NCBI RefSeq assembly: GCF_014200455.1
Contig: NZ_JACHBW010000003.1
Coordinates: forward strand, 248,001-312,000
From: Paraburkholderia bannensis
GTDB lineage: Bacteria > Pseudomonadota > Gammaproteobacteria > Burkholderiales > Burkholderiaceae
Length of the DNA stretch: 64,000 nt
Direction: 5' to 3'
The notes under the pieces: model-generated
Told to the model about the DNA's origin: nothing
What the model saw: only the letters and a program-made list of their open reading frames with translations
Databases searched by the model: none
Translations under genes and position numbers: made by a program
Part shown: piece after piece, positions 1 through 13,313 of the stretch
How the letters are laid out: each line of letters opens with the position of its first letter
Position numbering within the stretch: the stretch's first letter is position 1

Positions 1-1
1 G

Positions 2-1015
2 CCGAACGGTTTTGCCGAAACCGAAGCCGCCCACGCGCAAGGCGAGATGCCCGTCGTGGCGCAGGCCGAGTCGGGTGAGCACGGTGGCGCGGCCGCACCT
101 TCAGAACAGGCCGCAGCGCATCAACCGACTCCCGTAAGTGAAGACGAACGCGTCGAGCCCGTGCTGCCCGCCGCGACGACGATTTCCTCGGCGCCGCCCG
201 CGATCGTGGACCGCCGCATCGACTGCATCGTGCCGATCCGTCTGGGTGCGGTGCTGCCGGGCGAGCGCGTGATTCCGCTCGCGCAACGCCTGCGCCGCGC
301 GGGCAGCAAGCCCGTGCACATCGAAGGCAAGCCGGAAGGCGGCGACAACTGGGAGCTGCTGCAAAACGGCGTGCGTTACGAAGAACTGCGCGCCGCTGCG
401 CAACTCGCGAACCGTAACGGCCCGCTCAACGAGCTGGAATTCTCGGAGTTCGTCGCGGGCGTGCATCAGCTTGCCGATGCGCTCGACGGCCTGCCCGAAT
501 TTCCGGATATGACCGAGACGGTCGCGATGGCGCGCGAACTTGATGGCTTCGCCGCGCAATGCGACGCGCAGCTCTCGATCAACGTGCTGTCGGACGGCGC
601 ACCGTGGTCGGCGAATTACGTGCAGGCGGTGTCGGCCCAGGACGGCCTGCTGCTTTCGCGAGACGGCACGCGTTTCGTGAAGCTGGACGCGAAGCAAAGC
701 CCGGTCTTCATGCTGCAGTTCGGCGACACCAATTTCCTGCGCGATGATCTCACCTACAAGGGCGGCCAGATGATCACGCTGATCCTCGATGTGCCGGTGG
801 CCGACGAGGACATCCTGCCGTTCCGCCTGATGTGCGACTATGCGCGTTCGCTCGCGGAGCGCATCGGCGGGCGCGTGGTGGACGACCAGCGCCGCCCGCT
901 GCCGGAATCTGTGCTGCAGAACATCGACAAGCAACTGATGACGCTTTACGCGAAGCTCGAACAGGCCGGCATTCCTGCGGGTTCGGCGGCGACTCGCCGC
1001 TTGTTCAGCCAGTAA
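2..1015 (+). CDS. zipA: Cell division protein ZipA, C-terminal part (5' end outside window)
   Basis: ZipA tethers FtsZ to the inner membrane during Z-ring assembly. The reading frame is open from the first bases of the window, so the start and the N-terminal membrane anchor lie upstream and the coordinate given is only the edge. About the first 70 visible residues are Ala/Pro/Glu-rich and linker-like. The rest, from IDCIVPIRLG on, resembles the ZipA FtsZ-binding domain and runs to the stop (NFLRDDLTYKGGQMITLILDV lies near its centre, shown here only in part as GGQMITLILDVP). The next gene is ligA, the usual burkholderial order. An internal ATG at 47 could be called as a start but would discard in-frame sequence. 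Identification comes from domain sequence and from the ligA neighbour. Confidence 0.88.
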   Translation, partial: PNGFAETEAAHAQGEMPVVAQAESGEHGGAAAPSEQAAAHQPTPVSEDERVEPVLPAATTISSAPPAIVDRRIDCIVPIRLGAVLPGERVIPLAQRLRRAGSKPVHIEGKPEGGDNWELLQNGVRYEELRAAAQLANRNGPLNELEFSEFVAGVHQLADALDGLPEFPDMTETVAMARELDGFAAQCDAQLSINVLSDGAPWSANYVQAVSAQDGLLLSRDGTRFVKLDAKQSPVFMLQFGDTNFLRDDLTYKGGQMITLILDVPVADEDILPFRLMCDYARSLAERIGGRVVDDQRRPLPESVLQNIDKQLMTLYAKLEQAGIPAGSAATRRLFSQ

Positions 1016-1039
1016 GCCTGGCCGCACTTCAGCGTGCGC

Positions 1040-1077
1040 AAAAGGCGCGGTGCCATCAGGGCGCCGCGCCTTTTTTC
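1040..1077 (+). terminator. Rho-independent terminator after zipA
   Basis: A nine-pair GC-rich stem (AAGGCGCGG with CCGCGCCTT, extended by four more pairs around a short loop) is followed directly by TTTTTT. It lies 25 bases after the zipA stop, which suggests that ligA has its own promoter. Confidence 0.8.
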
Positions 1078-3942
<2,865 letters not shown>

Positions 3943-3984
3943 TCTGGCGGCGAAGTAGCGTCGGTCGACCAACGCGACACGCAA

Positions 3985-4016
3985 GAAAAATGGGAGCCCG
4001 CGGCTCCCATTTTTTA
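3985..4016. terminator. Bidirectional terminator between def and the convergent pseudouridine synthase gene
   Basis: Perfect nine-pair stem ATGGGAGCC/GGCTCCCAT with a three-base loop, preceded by AAAAA and followed by TTTTT, so it can act on both strands. It lies between two convergent genes. Confidence 0.85.
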
Positions 4017-4051
4017 CGGTCCGGCGCCAGGTGGCGCCGATTTCGTCAGGC

Positions 4052-6340
4052 TCAGAATCCCTCGTCCGCCGACAGGTAGCGCCACTGGCCTTGCGGCAGT
4101 GCGCCCAGCAGCACCTGGCCCATGCGCACGCGCTTCAGGCCCACCACGTGCAGTCCGACCAGCTCGCACATACGGCGGATCTGGCGCTTCTTGCCTTCGC
4201 GCAGCACGAAACGCAACTGCTCGCCGTTCTGCCAGCTCACTTGTGCGGGCTTGAGCGGTACATCGTCGAGCGAGAGACCATGGCGCAGCTTCGAAAGCAG
4301 TTCGGCCGGGAAGTGTTGATCGACTTCGGTCTCGATGTCGCCGTAGGTGACGCGCACGAGGTATTCCTTGTCGATGTCCGAGCTTTCGCCGATCAGTTGC
4401 TTCGCCACGCGACCGTCCTGCGTGAGCACCAGCAGGCCCGTCGAATCGATGTCGAGGCGGCCAGCCGGCGCGAGCGTGCGCAGGTGTTGCGCCGAGAAGC
4501 GGATACCCGAGCGGTCGCCTTCCCAGTGATTCTCGCCGGTGATCAGCGTGGCGGCGGGGGCGTAGCCGTCTTCAGCCTGGCCGGAAACAAAGCCGATCGG
4601 CTTGTGCAGCAGGATCGTCACCTGGCGCGCCTGTGCAGCGAGCGCGGCAGGATCGACTTCGATGCGCTGCTCGGGCGTGACCTTGGCGCCGAGCGTATCG
4701 ACCACGACGCCGTCGACGAAGACCCAACCCTTTTCGATCCATTCATCGGCTTCGCGGCGCGAGCACAGACCCAGTTCCGACATGCGCTTGGATAGACGCA
4801 GCGCGTTGTCGCCGTCGACTTCCTCGCGTTGCGGGGCGGATTCGCGGCGCGGGGCTCGGTCGATGGACTTGCCTGCGGGCTTGTCGCCGAACTTGCGCGG
4901 TGCGCCGCTGTCGCGTTCGCTGCCGTAGGACGACTTGACTGGGCGCGCGAAGCGGCGCTCGCCGGAATCGTCGCGCGGCGGACGGCGATCGCCGCCATCT
5001 TGGCGAGCGGGGAAAGGACGGCGTTCACCGCCTTCGTCACGGCGCGGGAAACGACGCTCACCGCCATCTTCACGCGGGCCGAACGAACGGCGCTCGCCGT
5101 CATCGCGGCGCGGCGGACGGCGATCGCCGCCACCTTCGCGAGCGGGGAAGGGACGGCGTTCACCGCTATCTTCACGCGGAGCGAACGAGCGGCGCTCGCC
5201 ATCGTCGCGGCGCGGCGGACGGCGATCACCGCCACCTTCGCGAGCGGGGAAGGGCCGGCGTTCACCGCCTTCGTCACGGCGGGGGGAACGACGCTCACCA
5301 CCATCTTCACGCGGAGCGAACGAGCGGCGCTCGCCATCATCGCGGCGCGGAGGACGGCGATCGCCGCCACCTTCGCGAGCGGGGAAGGGCCGGCGTTCAC
5401 CGCCTTCGTCACGGCGGGGGAAACGACGCTCACCGCTATCTTCACGCGGGCCGAACGAACGACGCTCGCCATCATCGCGGCGCGGAGGACGGCGATCACC
5501 GCCATCTTGGCGAGCGGGGAAGGGACGGCGTTCACCGCCTTCGTCACGGCGGGGGAAACGACGCTCGCCGCTATCTTCACGCGGAGCGAACGAGCGGCGC
5601 TCGCCATCATCGCGGCGCGGAGGACGGCGATCGCCGCCACCTTCGCGAGCGGGGAAGGGCCGGCGTTCACCGCCTTCGTCACGGCGGGGGAAACGACGCT
5701 CACCACCATCTTCACGCGGGCCGAACGAACGGCGCTCGCCATCGTCGCGGCGCGGCGGGCGGCGATCGCCGCCGCCTTCGCGAGCAGGGAAGGGGCGGCG
5801 TTCACCGCCTTCGTCACGGCGGGGGGAACGACGCTCACCGCCATCTTCACGCGGGCCGAACGAACGGCGCTCGCCGTCATCACGGCGCGGCGGGCGGCGA
5901 TCGCCGCCACCTTCGCGAGCGGGGAAGGGGCGGCGTTCACTGCCTTCGTCACGGCGCGGGAAACGACGCTCTCCACCATCTTCACGCGGGCCGAACGAAC
6001 GACGTTCACCGTCATCACGGCGCGGAGGACGGCGATCACCGCCATCTTCGCGAGCACGGAACGGACGACGCTCACCCCCATCTTCGCGCGAACCAAACGA
6101 ACGACGTTCACCGCCGTCATCGCGGCGCGGGAAGCGGCGCTCGCCGCCTTCGTCGCGCGACATCGGCTTGCCGGGGCGCGCAGGCTTGTTGCCCGCAGGT
6201 TTTGCAAATGCCGGCCGTGCGTCAGCGGGCCGCGCTTCAGCCGGCCGTACCGGTTTGCGGGCGGTCGTGCTGCCGCGTCGGACGGGGGAGCGCTCCGGCG
6301 TGGCCGGGCGCGGGTGTTTGGCTGTGAGTTTGGCTCGCAT
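4052..6340 (-). CDS. 23S rRNA pseudouridine synthase, RsuA family (RluF/RluB-like), with giant Arg-rich repeat N-terminus
   Basis: The C-terminal 254 residues form a normal RsuA-family enzyme: an S4 RNA-binding domain (LSKRMSELGLCSRREADEWI, near 513-560) and a pseudouridine synthase domain with GRLDIDSTGLLVLT, catalytic Asp near residue 630, and the motif GKKRQIRRMCELVGLHV. The C-terminal block resembles RluF more than RluB, but I do not assign a gene name. Residues about 61-470 are a low-complexity Arg/Asp/Gly/Pro/Glu repeat of 45 residues, predicted disordered and highly charged. Burkholderial homologues often have charged N-terminal extensions, but the unit here is unusually regular. The ATG at 6340 gives a further Lys/Pro/Ala-rich leader. 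Modified position in rRNA cannot be deduced from sequence. Confidence 0.88.
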   Translation of the reverse strand: MRAKLTAKHPRPATPERSPVRRGSTTARKPVRPAEARPADARPAFAKPAGNKPARPGKPMSRDEGGERRFPRRDDGGERRSFGSREDGGERRPFRAREDGGDRRPPRRDDGERRSFGPREDGGERRFPRRDEGSERRPFPAREGGGDRRPPRRDDGERRSFGPREDGGERRSPRRDEGGERRPFPAREGGGDRRPPRRDDGERRSFGPREDGGERRFPRRDEGGERRPFPAREGGGDRRPPRRDDGERRSFAPREDSGERRFPRRDEGGERRPFPARQDGGDRRPPRRDDGERRSFGPREDSGERRFPRRDEGGERRPFPAREGGGDRRPPRRDDGERRSFAPREDGGERRSPRRDEGGERRPFPAREGGGDRRPPRRDDGERRSFAPREDSGERRPFPAREGGGDRRPPRRDDGERRSFGPREDGGERRFPRRDEGGERRPFPARQDGGDRRPPRDDSGERRFARPVKSSYGSERDSGAPRKFGDKPAGKSIDRAPRRESAPQREEVDGDNALRLSKRMSELGLCSRREADEWIEKGWVFVDGVVVDTLGAKVTPEQRIEVDPAALAAQARQVTILLHKPIGFVSGQAEDGYAPAATLITGENHWEGDRSGIRFSAQHLRTLAPAGRLDIDSTGLLVLTQDGRVAKQLIGESSDIDKEYLVRVTYGDIETEVDQHFPAELLSKLRHGLSLDDVPLKPAQVSWQNGEQLRFVLREGKKRQIRRMCELVGLHVVGLKRVRMGQVLLGALPQGQWRYLSADEGF
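4930..6160. repeat. 135-bp coding tandem repeat, about 9 units
   Basis: Read on the minus strand the unit is 45 codons long; its core residues are DEGGERRPFPAREGGGDRR followed by PPRRDDGERRSFGPRE. The decapeptide RRDDGERRSF occurs eight times. Units differ by a few substitutions (G/S in DGGERR/DSGERR, G/A in SFGPRE/SFAPRE, EGG/QDG). One unit, near 5160, lacks 11 residues (33 bp) between two GERR motifs, as expected from slippage between short direct repeats. The unit is a multiple of three, so length changes keep the frame. It also leaves several antisense frames open, which are not genes. Confidence 0.9.
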
Positions 6341-6364
6341 GATTCAGGTAATTCGCTTTGACTT

Positions 6365-8944
6365 TCACACCGCTATCGCGCGCAGCAGTTCGGTTTCGAC
6401 ACGGATCTGCAGGCGGTTATCGGACAAGCCCGAACCGTCCAGCAGGAATACGTCTTCGACGCGCTCGCCGAGTGTGTTGATCCGCGCCGCATGGACGCCG
6501 ACCCGGTGCTCAGCCAGCACGCGCGCGATCGAATAAAGAAGGCCCGGCCGGTCGTTGGCCGACACGGACAGGATGTAGTACTGGCCGCGCTCGTCGGCCC
6601 GCAGGTCGACGCGCGGCGTCACCGGGAAGGTGCGCGACAGTCGCGAGAGCCGCCCCTTCGACGGCTCCGGCAGCACATGGCTTTCGGCCGCGAGGCGTTC
6701 GGCGAGCTCCTGTTCGACCAGGTTCGCGATGTCGCGGTAATGCACGTCGCCCTCGGTGTGGGCAACGATGAAATTGTCGAGCGCGTAGCCGTGACGCGTC
6801 GTGCTCACGCGCGCGTCGAGCACGGACAGGCCGCTGCGGTCGAAATAGGCGCACATGGTCGCAAAGAGATCCGGACGATCCTTCGCATAGACCAGCACCT
6901 GCAACGCTTCGCCGATCGGCGAGGGCCGCGCGCGGACCACGGGCGCGGCGGTTTCGACGTGACGGTAAAGCACGCGCGTCTGCCACGCGATATCGGCGGC
7001 GTCGTGGCGCAGGAAATAGCCGACATCGAGCTTGTCCCACAGAGCGCGATGCGCGTGCTCGGGCACGGTTTCGAGGCGCAACAGCGCGAGCGCGAGCTCC
7101 TGACGCGTCTTGAGTTCGGAATGCGTATCGGGCCGTGCGCCGCCGAGCACGGCGAGCGTCGCCCGGTAGAGGTCTTCGAGCAGCTTGCCCTTCCAGTTGT
7201 TCCAGACCTTCGGGCTGGTGCCGCGAATATCGGCCACAGTCAGCAGATAGAGCGCCGACAGACGCCGTTCCGTGCCCACCAGATCGGCGAAACGCTTGAC
7301 GACTTCGGGATCGCTCGTGTCCTGCTTCTGCGCCACCTGGCTCATGGTCAGATGTTGCTGGACGAGCCATACGATCAGATCGGCGTCCTCGCCCTCGACG
7401 CCGTGTTCGCGGCAAAAACGCCGCGCGTCGGCCATGCCGAGTTCCGAGTGATCCCCGCCGCGCCCCTTGGCGATATCGTGAAAGAGCGCCGCCACGTAGA
7501 GCACCCAGGGCCGCTCGAAATTGGCGATCAGCTGGCTGCAGAACGGATATTCGTGCGCGTGCTCCGCCACGGCAAAGCGGCGGATATTGCGCAGCACCAT
7601 CAGGATGTGCTGATCGACCGTGTAGACGTGATAGAGATCATGCTGCATCTGCCCGACGATGCGCCGGAAATTCAGCAGATAACGCCCGAGCACGCTCGTC
7701 TGGTTCATCAGCCGCATGGCGTGCGTGATACCGGCGGGCTGCTTCAGGATTTCCATGAAGAGACGGCGGTTTTCCGGGTCGCGCCGCCAATGCAGGTCCA
7801 TCTTTTCGCGCGCGTTGTAGAGCGCGCGCATGGTGCGTGCGGAGAGCCCCTTCACGCCGGGCACCTGTTCGTAAAGCAGAAAGGCTTCGAGGATCGCGTG
7901 CGGCTCGCGCTCGAAGACATCGTCGGACACAATTTCGATCATGCCCTGTTTTTCGACGAAATGATTCGAGAGCGTGCGCGTGATGCCGCTGGTGCTCGGG
8001 AAGAGTTGCGCCTCGATGTTCTGGATCAGGATGCTTGCAAGCTGGGTAACCGCCTTGGCGGCCCAGTAATAGCGCCGCATCAGCTGCTCGCTGGCGCGCC
8101 GCGCACTGCTGGCCTTGAAGCCGAAGCTTTCGGCTACGGGCGTTTGCAGGTCGAACACCAGGATGTCCTGGCGGCGTCCGGCGATCACGTGAAGGCGCGC
8201 GCGCAGTGCTTTGAGGAACGCCTCGTTGCGGCGCAGCTCGCGGGCTTCGCGGGTGGTGATCAGGCCGCGCTGGTCGAGTTCTTTCCAGCTGCTGCCGAAG
8301 GCCGCGGCTTCCGTGATCCACAGGATCAGTTGCAAATCGCGCAGCCCGCCGGGGCTTTCCTTGACGTTCGGCTCCAGCGCGTAAGGCGTGTCCTGGAAGC
8401 GCGCGTGGCGCTGGCGCATTTCCAGCACCTTGGCCTGAAAGAAGGCGCGCGGATCCATGGCGTCGCGATAGCGCTGGGCGAAGTCGCCAAAAAGCGTGGT
8501 GCTGCCGGTGATGCGGCGCGCTTCGAGCAGCGAGGTCCGCACGGTCACGTCGTTGGCGGCTTCTTCGAGGCATTGCGAGACACTGCGCACGCTGCTGCCG
8601 ATTTCCAGCCCAAGATCCCAGGCGAGGCCAATAAAGCGCTCGATGCGTGCTTCGAGCGGCGCGAGCGCTTCGTCGTCGGGCAACAGCACGAGGATGTCGA
8701 CGTCGGAGAAGGGAGCGAGTTCGCCGCGGCCAAACCCGCCCACGGCCGCGAGCGCCAGCGAAGCCGGCAGTTCGCACAGATTCCAGGCGCGGCGCAGGGT
8801 TTCGTCGGTGGTGCGGGCGAGCGCGCGCATCAGCGAATCGACGTTGGACGCGCTCTTGAAGCGTTCGAGCAACTCGGCCTTGGCGGCCTTGTAGTCGGAC
8901 TTCAGCGACGACGTATCGGGTGCGGCGACGGCGAGAACGCTCAT
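6365..8944 (-). CDS. glnD: PII uridylyltransferase / uridylyl-removing enzyme GlnD
   Basis: GlnD senses glutamine and uridylylates or deuridylylates PII proteins, setting nitrogen regulation. The nucleotidyltransferase motif [15 protein letters not shown] lies at residues 69-83. An HD hydrolase motif ([16 protein letters not shown]) is central. Two C-terminal ACT domains follow ([20 protein letters not shown] and [19 protein letters not shown]). The ATG at 8944 gives 859 residues, close to related proteins. An in-frame ATG at 9010 would add 22 residues, and neither has a clear ribosome binding site. Neighbouring map is transcribed the same way 270 bases upstream. Confidence 0.95.
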   Translation of the reverse strand: MSVLAVAAPDTSSLKSDYKAAKAELLERFKSASNVDSLMRALARTTDETLRRAWNLCELPASLALAAVGGFGRGELAPFSDVDILVLLPDDEALAPLEARIERFIGLAWDLGLEIGSSVRSVSQCLEEAANDVTVRTSLLEARRITGSTTLFGDFAQRYRDAMDPRAFFQAKVLEMRQRHARFQDTPYALEPNVKESPGGLRDLQLILWITEAAAFGSSWKELDQRGLITTREARELRRNEAFLKALRARLHVIAGRRQDILVFDLQTPVAESFGFKASSARRASEQLMRRYYWAAKAVTQLASILIQNIEAQLFPSTSGITRTLSNHFVEKQGMIEIVSDDVFEREPHAILEAFLLYEQVPGVKGLSARTMRALYNAREKMDLHWRRDPENRRLFMEILKQPAGITHAMRLMNQTSVLGRYLLNFRRIVGQMQHDLYHVYTVDQHILMVLRNIRRFAVAEHAHEYPFCSQLIANFERPWVLYVAALFHDIAKGRGGDHSELGMADARRFCREHGVEGEDADLIVWLVQQHLTMSQVAQKQDTSDPEVVKRFADLVGTERRLSALYLLTVADIRGTSPKVWNNWKGKLLEDLYRATLAVLGGARPDTHSELKTRQELALALLRLETVPEHAHRALWDKLDVGYFLRHDAADIAWQTRVLYRHVETAAPVVRARPSPIGEALQVLVYAKDRPDLFATMCAYFDRSGLSVLDARVSTTRHGYALDNFIVAHTEGDVHYRDIANLVEQELAERLAAESHVLPEPSKGRLSRLSRTFPVTPRVDLRADERGQYYILSVSANDRPGLLYSIARVLAEHRVGVHAARINTLGERVEDVFLLDGSGLSDNRLQIRVETELLRAIAV

Positions 8945-9179
8945 GGGGTCGGGGTGGTGAAAGCGCGGTTGTGAAAGCGCGGGCCGGGTCGATTGACCTC
9001 GATAACTCATTGGTCGGCCGGATATCCGGGGCGGCCTCGGGCCGTTGCCGTTTAATGCCTGCTTGAAGCGGGTTACTGCCAGCTCAATACCAAGTCAACG
9101 CCTGGGGTGGTGCCGATACTGCGTGAATCGGGTCGTACCGGGTCGAATCTGGTCATTACTGCCGGACGCTGCGTTCGCT

Positions 9180-9204
9180 GGCTTCCCGCGAGCTGCGGGA
9201 AGCC
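9180..9204 (-). terminator. Hairpin downstream of map, terminator-like but without T-tract
   Basis: Perfect ten-pair stem GGCTTCCCGC/GCGGGAAGCC with a five-base loop, nine bases after the map stop in the direction of transcription. No T-run follows, so it may protect the 3' end rather than terminate transcription. Confidence 0.45.
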
Positions 9205-9213
9205 ATTACGTCG

Positions 9214-10038
9214 TCAGACCGTCGCGCCTGCCGCCGCCTGCGCGACGATCGCCGGTTTGGCGGGCGTGCCGGCCGATACCGTCAACACCTCGTAGCCGCT
9301 CTCCGTGACGAGCACCGTATGCTCCCACTGCGCCGACAGGCTGCGATCCTTGGTCTTGACCGTCCACTGGTCCGGCATCGTGCGGATGTCGCGGCGTCCG
9401 GCGTTGATCATCGGCTCGATAGTGAAGATCATGCCGGGCAGCAGTTCCACGCCGGTGCCGGGGCGGCCGTAGTGGAGCACTTGCGGCTCGTCGTGGAACA
9501 CCGTGCCGATGCCGTGGCCGCAGTATTCGCGCACCACGCTATAACCTTGGGCTTCCGCATACCGCTGGATCGCATGGCCGATGTCGCCCAGATGGCCGCC
9601 GGGGCGAACCTGGTCGATGCCCAGCCACATGCATTCGTAGGTGGTCTGCACGAGGCGCTTCGCGAGGATCGAGCCTTCGCCGACGATGAACATGCGGCTG
9701 GTGTCGCCGAAGTAGCCATCCTTGATCACCGTCACGTCGATATTGAGCGTGTCGCCGTTCTTCAGCGCCTTGTCGCCCGGAATACCGTGACAGATCACGT
9801 CGTTGACCGAGGTGCAGATGGCCTTGGGGTACGGGGGGTAGCCGGGCGGCTGGTAGTTCAGCGGCGCGGGCACCGTGCCCTGGACATTGGTCATGTATTC
9901 GTGACAGAGCCGGTCGATTTCGCCGGTGGTCACGCCCGCCACAACGAAGGGCGTTATGTAGTCGAGCACCTCGCTTGCCAGTCGGCAGGCGACGCGCATT
10001 TGCGCGATGTCGTGTTCGGTCTTGATCGAAATGGCCAT
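9214..10038 (-). CDS. map: Methionine aminopeptidase, type I
   Basis: Removes the initiator methionine after deformylation, so it acts downstream of the def product. The 274-residue protein has the five metal ligands of the pita-bread fold: Asp101 and Asp112 (NIDVTVIKDGYFGDTSRMF), His175 (CGHGIGTVFHDEP), Glu208 (FTIEPM) and Glu239 (WEHTVL), plus substrate-binding His84 (NDVICHGIP). Divergent from rpsB, the common betaproteobacterial arrangement. Confidence 0.96.
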   Translation of the reverse strand: MAISIKTEHDIAQMRVACRLASEVLDYITPFVVAGVTTGEIDRLCHEYMTNVQGTVPAPLNYQPPGYPPYPKAICTSVNDVICHGIPGDKALKNGDTLNIDVTVIKDGYFGDTSRMFIVGEGSILAKRLVQTTYECMWLGIDQVRPGGHLGDIGHAIQRYAEAQGYSVVREYCGHGIGTVFHDEPQVLHYGRPGTGVELLPGMIFTIEPMINAGRRDIRTMPDQWTVKTKDRSLSAQWEHTVLVTESGYEVLTVSAGTPAKPAIVAQAAAGATV

Positions 10039-10154
10039 GGTGTGCGCCCGAAAATGCAGTCGAATATCGAATTATCGCACCTTATCCCCCCGGTCGCTGG
10101 CTTTTGAATGTGCGCAGCAGCCCGGCAAGCCGCATTCCGAGGGTATTAGCCGTC

Positions 10155-10184
10155 TTGAGGCATGCACATTTTGCGTGCTATACT
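10155..10184 (+). promoter_or_regulatory. Predicted sigma-70 promoter for rpsB with extended -10
   Basis: TTGAGG at 10155-10160 and TATACT at 10179-10184 are separated by 18 bases. The -10 is preceded by TGC, an extended -10 element. This fits a strong ribosomal-protein promoter. It would give a leader of about 180 bases before rpsB. Confidence 0.6.
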
Positions 10185-10189
10185 CTTCG

Positions 10190-10373
10190 GCTAAGTCGCT
10201 CCCGTCCCATTCATAAGAACTGGCACCGGGTGGTGGCTCAGGAAGTCAATCGTGAAAATCGCGAGCCGGCGCACCCAGGGTGTCGGGCGCGTCAGTCCTG
10301 AATCCTTTATGGCGGGGCGGCGCATCTGATACGGCAGCCGGCTTAAGAAACCAACCCTAGCGGAGAATCAAAC
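10190..10373 (+). other. Long 5' leader of rpsB, possible autoregulatory region
   Basis: About 180 bases lie between the predicted promoter and the rpsB start, ending in a GCGGAG ribosome binding site. S2 is known to autoregulate rpsB in enterobacteria. No specific structure is demonstrated here. The remaining 10039-10154 stretch holds the upstream region of map and shows no gene. Confidence 0.35.
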
Positions 10374-11129
10374 ATGGCAGTTACCATGCGCCAAATGCTG
10401 GAAGCAGGTGTCCACTTCGGTCACCAGACGCGCTTCTGGAACCCGAAGATGGCCCCCTTCATTTTCGGCCATCGCAACAAGATTCACATCATCAACCTCG
10501 AAAAGACGCTGCCGATGTACAACGACGCACTGAAGTATGTGCGTCAGCTGGCATCGAACCGTGGCACGATTCTGTTCGTCGGCACGAAGCGTCAATCGCG
10601 TGACACGATCGCTGAAGAAGCGCAACGCGCTGGCATGCCGTTCGTGAACGCACGCTGGCTCGGCGGTATGCTGACCAACTTCAAGACGCTGAAGGTTTCG
10701 ATCAAGCGCCTGAAGGACATGGAAGCAGCGGTCGAGGCAGGCGAACTCGAAAAGATGAGCAAGAAGGAAGCGCTCCTGTTCGAACGCGAAATCGCCAAGC
10801 TGCAAAAGTCGATCGGCGGCGTGAAGGACATGGGCGGCATTCCGGACGCAATCTTCGTGGTTGACGTCGGCTACCACAAGATCGCTGTGACGGAAGCCAA
10901 CAAGCTGGGCATCCCCGTCATCGCCGTGGTCGATACGAACCACTCGCCGGAAGGCATCGACTACGTCATCCCGGGTAACGACGACGCCAGCAAGGCTGTC
11001 GCGCTGTACACGCAAGGCGTGGCAGATGCGATCCTCGAAGGCCGTGCGAACTCGGTGAACGAAGTGGTCGCAGCTGCACGCGGCAACGACGGCGACGACG
11101 AGTTCGTCGAGGTCAACCCGGAGGCGTAA
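10374..11129 (+). CDS. rpsB: 30S ribosomal protein S2
   Basis: Small-subunit ribosomal protein of 251 residues. It begins [20 protein letters not shown], followed by [21 protein letters not shown], the conserved S2 N-terminus (partially quoted). The C-terminal tail is acidic ([13 protein letters not shown]). It is followed by its own terminator and then tsf, the standard rpsB-tsf pair. Confidence 0.98.
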   Translation: MAVTMRQMLEAGVHFGHQTRFWNPKMAPFIFGHRNKIHIINLEKTLPMYNDALKYVRQLASNRGTILFVGTKRQSRDTIAEEAQRAGMPFVNARWLGGMLTNFKTLKVSIKRLKDMEAAVEAGELEKMSKKEALLFEREIAKLQKSIGGVKDMGGIPDAIFVVDVGYHKIAVTEANKLGIPVIAVVDTNHSPEGIDYVIPGNDDASKAVALYTQGVADAILEGRANSVNEVVAAARGNDGDDEFVEVNPEA

Positions 11130-11150
11130 GCTGCCGCCGTGTCCGGCAAG

Positions 11151-11183
11151 AAAAGGGGGCTTCCATAGGCCCCTTTTTTTTAA
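11151..11183 (+). terminator. Terminator / attenuator between rpsB and tsf
   Basis: AAAAGGGGGC and GCCCCTTTT pair around a short loop and run into TTTTTTTT, 21 bases after the rpsB stop. In many bacteria rpsB-tsf read-through is partial at such a site, so tsf may be expressed below rpsB. Confidence 0.8.
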
Positions 11184-11341
11184 GCCGTGGCATTCGACGC
11201 CGCGTCATATGGGCGGCACCGTAGTCCTGTAGAAGCAGCTGTAAAAAAGCGTTTCAGCATGGGCATAAACGGAAACGAATTCCTGCCGGCCGCATCGAAG
11301 CATGCGGCTGGCGCGTACCAGACAGACTCAAGGAGCGAATG

Positions 11342-12223
11342 ATGGCGGCAATTACCGCAAGCATGGTGGCAGAACTGCGCGCGAAGACCGATGCGCCGAT
11401 GATGGAGTGCAAGAAGGCGCTGACGGAAGCCGACGGCGACCTGGCACGCGCTGAAGAACTCCTGCGCGTCAAGCTCGGCAACAAGGCGAGCAAGGCTGCG
11501 TCGCGCGTCACGGCTGAAGGCGTGATCGCTTCGTTTATCGGCGGCAATGCTGGCGCCGTGGTCGAACTGAACTGCGAAACCGACTTCGTCGCCAAGAACG
11601 ACGACTTCCTCGCATTCTCGAACACGGTGGCCGAACTGGTCGCTACGCAAAATCCGGCCGACGTCGCCGCCCTGTCGGCTCTGCCGCTGGAAGGCTCGAC
11701 GGTCGACGCAGTGCGCCTGGCACTGGTCGGCAAGATTGGCGAAAACGTCTCGATCCGCCGTTTCGCGCGCTTCGAAACCGCCAACAAGCTGGCTGCGTAC
11801 CTGCACGGCACGCGTATCGGCGTGCTGGTGGACTACACGGGCGCTGACGAGCAAGTCGGTAAGGACGTGGCGATGCACATCGCTGCAATGAAGCCGGTTT
11901 CGCTGTCGTCGGACGACGTGCCGGCCGAGCTGATCGCCAAGGAGCGCAGCATCGCCGAGCAGAAGGCTGCTGAATCGGGCAAGCCGGCTGAAATCGTCGC
12001 CAAGATGGTGGACGGTTCGGTCCAGAAGTACCTGAAGGAAGTGTCGCTGCTGAACCAGCCGTTCGTGAAGAACGACAAGCAGACGATCGAACAGATGCTG
12101 AAGGCTGCTAACAGCTCGGTGCAGAAGTTCGCGCTGTTCGTCGTTGGCGAAGGCATCGAGAAGCGTCAAGACGACTTCGCAGCCGAAGTGGCCGCGCAAG
12201 TCGCTGCTGCAAAGCAGCAATAA
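11342..12223 (+). CDS. tsf: Translation elongation factor Ts
   Basis: Guanine nucleotide exchange factor for EF-Tu. The N-terminal helical module ([20 protein letters not shown]) and the EF-Tu-contacting motif ([17 protein letters not shown]) are clear, and length is 293 aa. Two adjacent ATGs occur at 11339 and 11342. The second is chosen because AAGGAG at 11330-11335 is six bases away from it, a better spacing, and gives the usual MAAITAS start. Confidence 0.97.
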   Translation: MAAITASMVAELRAKTDAPMMECKKALTEADGDLARAEELLRVKLGNKASKAASRVTAEGVIASFIGGNAGAVVELNCETDFVAKNDDFLAFSNTVAELVATQNPADVAALSALPLEGSTVDAVRLALVGKIGENVSIRRFARFETANKLAAYLHGTRIGVLVDYTGADEQVGKDVAMHIAAMKPVSLSSDDVPAELIAKERSIAEQKAAESGKPAEIVAKMVDGSVQKYLKEVSLLNQPFVKNDKQTIEQMLKAANSSVQKFALFVVGEGIEKRQDDFAAEVAAQVAAAKQQ

Positions 12224-12306
12224 AGGCCGCGCAAGCCTTGCCTGCCGTTCATCGTCAGGCAGCATGCTTCAAAGCAGTCAAAGCCGTACCGCAGTACCGT
12301 AGCAAG

Positions 12307-12331
12307 CCGCGGCAGTGTTTCACTGCCGCGG
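12307..12331 (+). terminator. Strong hairpin between tsf and pyrH without T-tract
   Basis: Eleven perfectly paired bases, CCGCGGCAGTG with CACTGCCGCGG, and a TTT loop. No T-run follows. It may stabilise the tsf 3' end, pause transcription or help Rho termination. The rest of 12224-12504 shows no gene. Confidence 0.5.
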
Positions 12332-12474
12332 TGGGCAGCGTAGCGACGCCCGAATAGCGACGCCGGGCATGGCGGTCATCCGCCGTGCCTCGTGGCGCAA
12401 ATCTTCGCTATTTCTGGCGGCGCTTGCCCCAAGCCGTATTTCACCCCTACAGTTTCAAGTTATTGCCCTGTTAG

Positions 12475-13221
<747 letters not shown>

Positions 13222-13313
13222 ACTCTCGTTTCACACGAGATCGATCTCGGGCCGCGCCGCCCATTCAGCGCGCTGGCGGGCCCGTACCGTAATGAAGATT
13301 CGGAGGTATCAAA

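Noticed and set aside
4930..6160. CRISPR-like array
   Set aside because: The repeats are coding, 135 bp long, contiguous and without unique spacers; no cas gene is near.
4829..6536. Two long plus-strand open frames (510 and 533 codons) opposite the pseudouridine synthase repeats
   Set aside because: They exist because the 135-bp unit is a multiple of three and lacks stops in several frames. The products are pure repeats with no domain or ribosome binding site.
10104..10301. Upstream open frame in the rpsB leader
   Set aside because: Its start lies before the predicted promoter, it has no ribosome binding site and the product is not recognisable.
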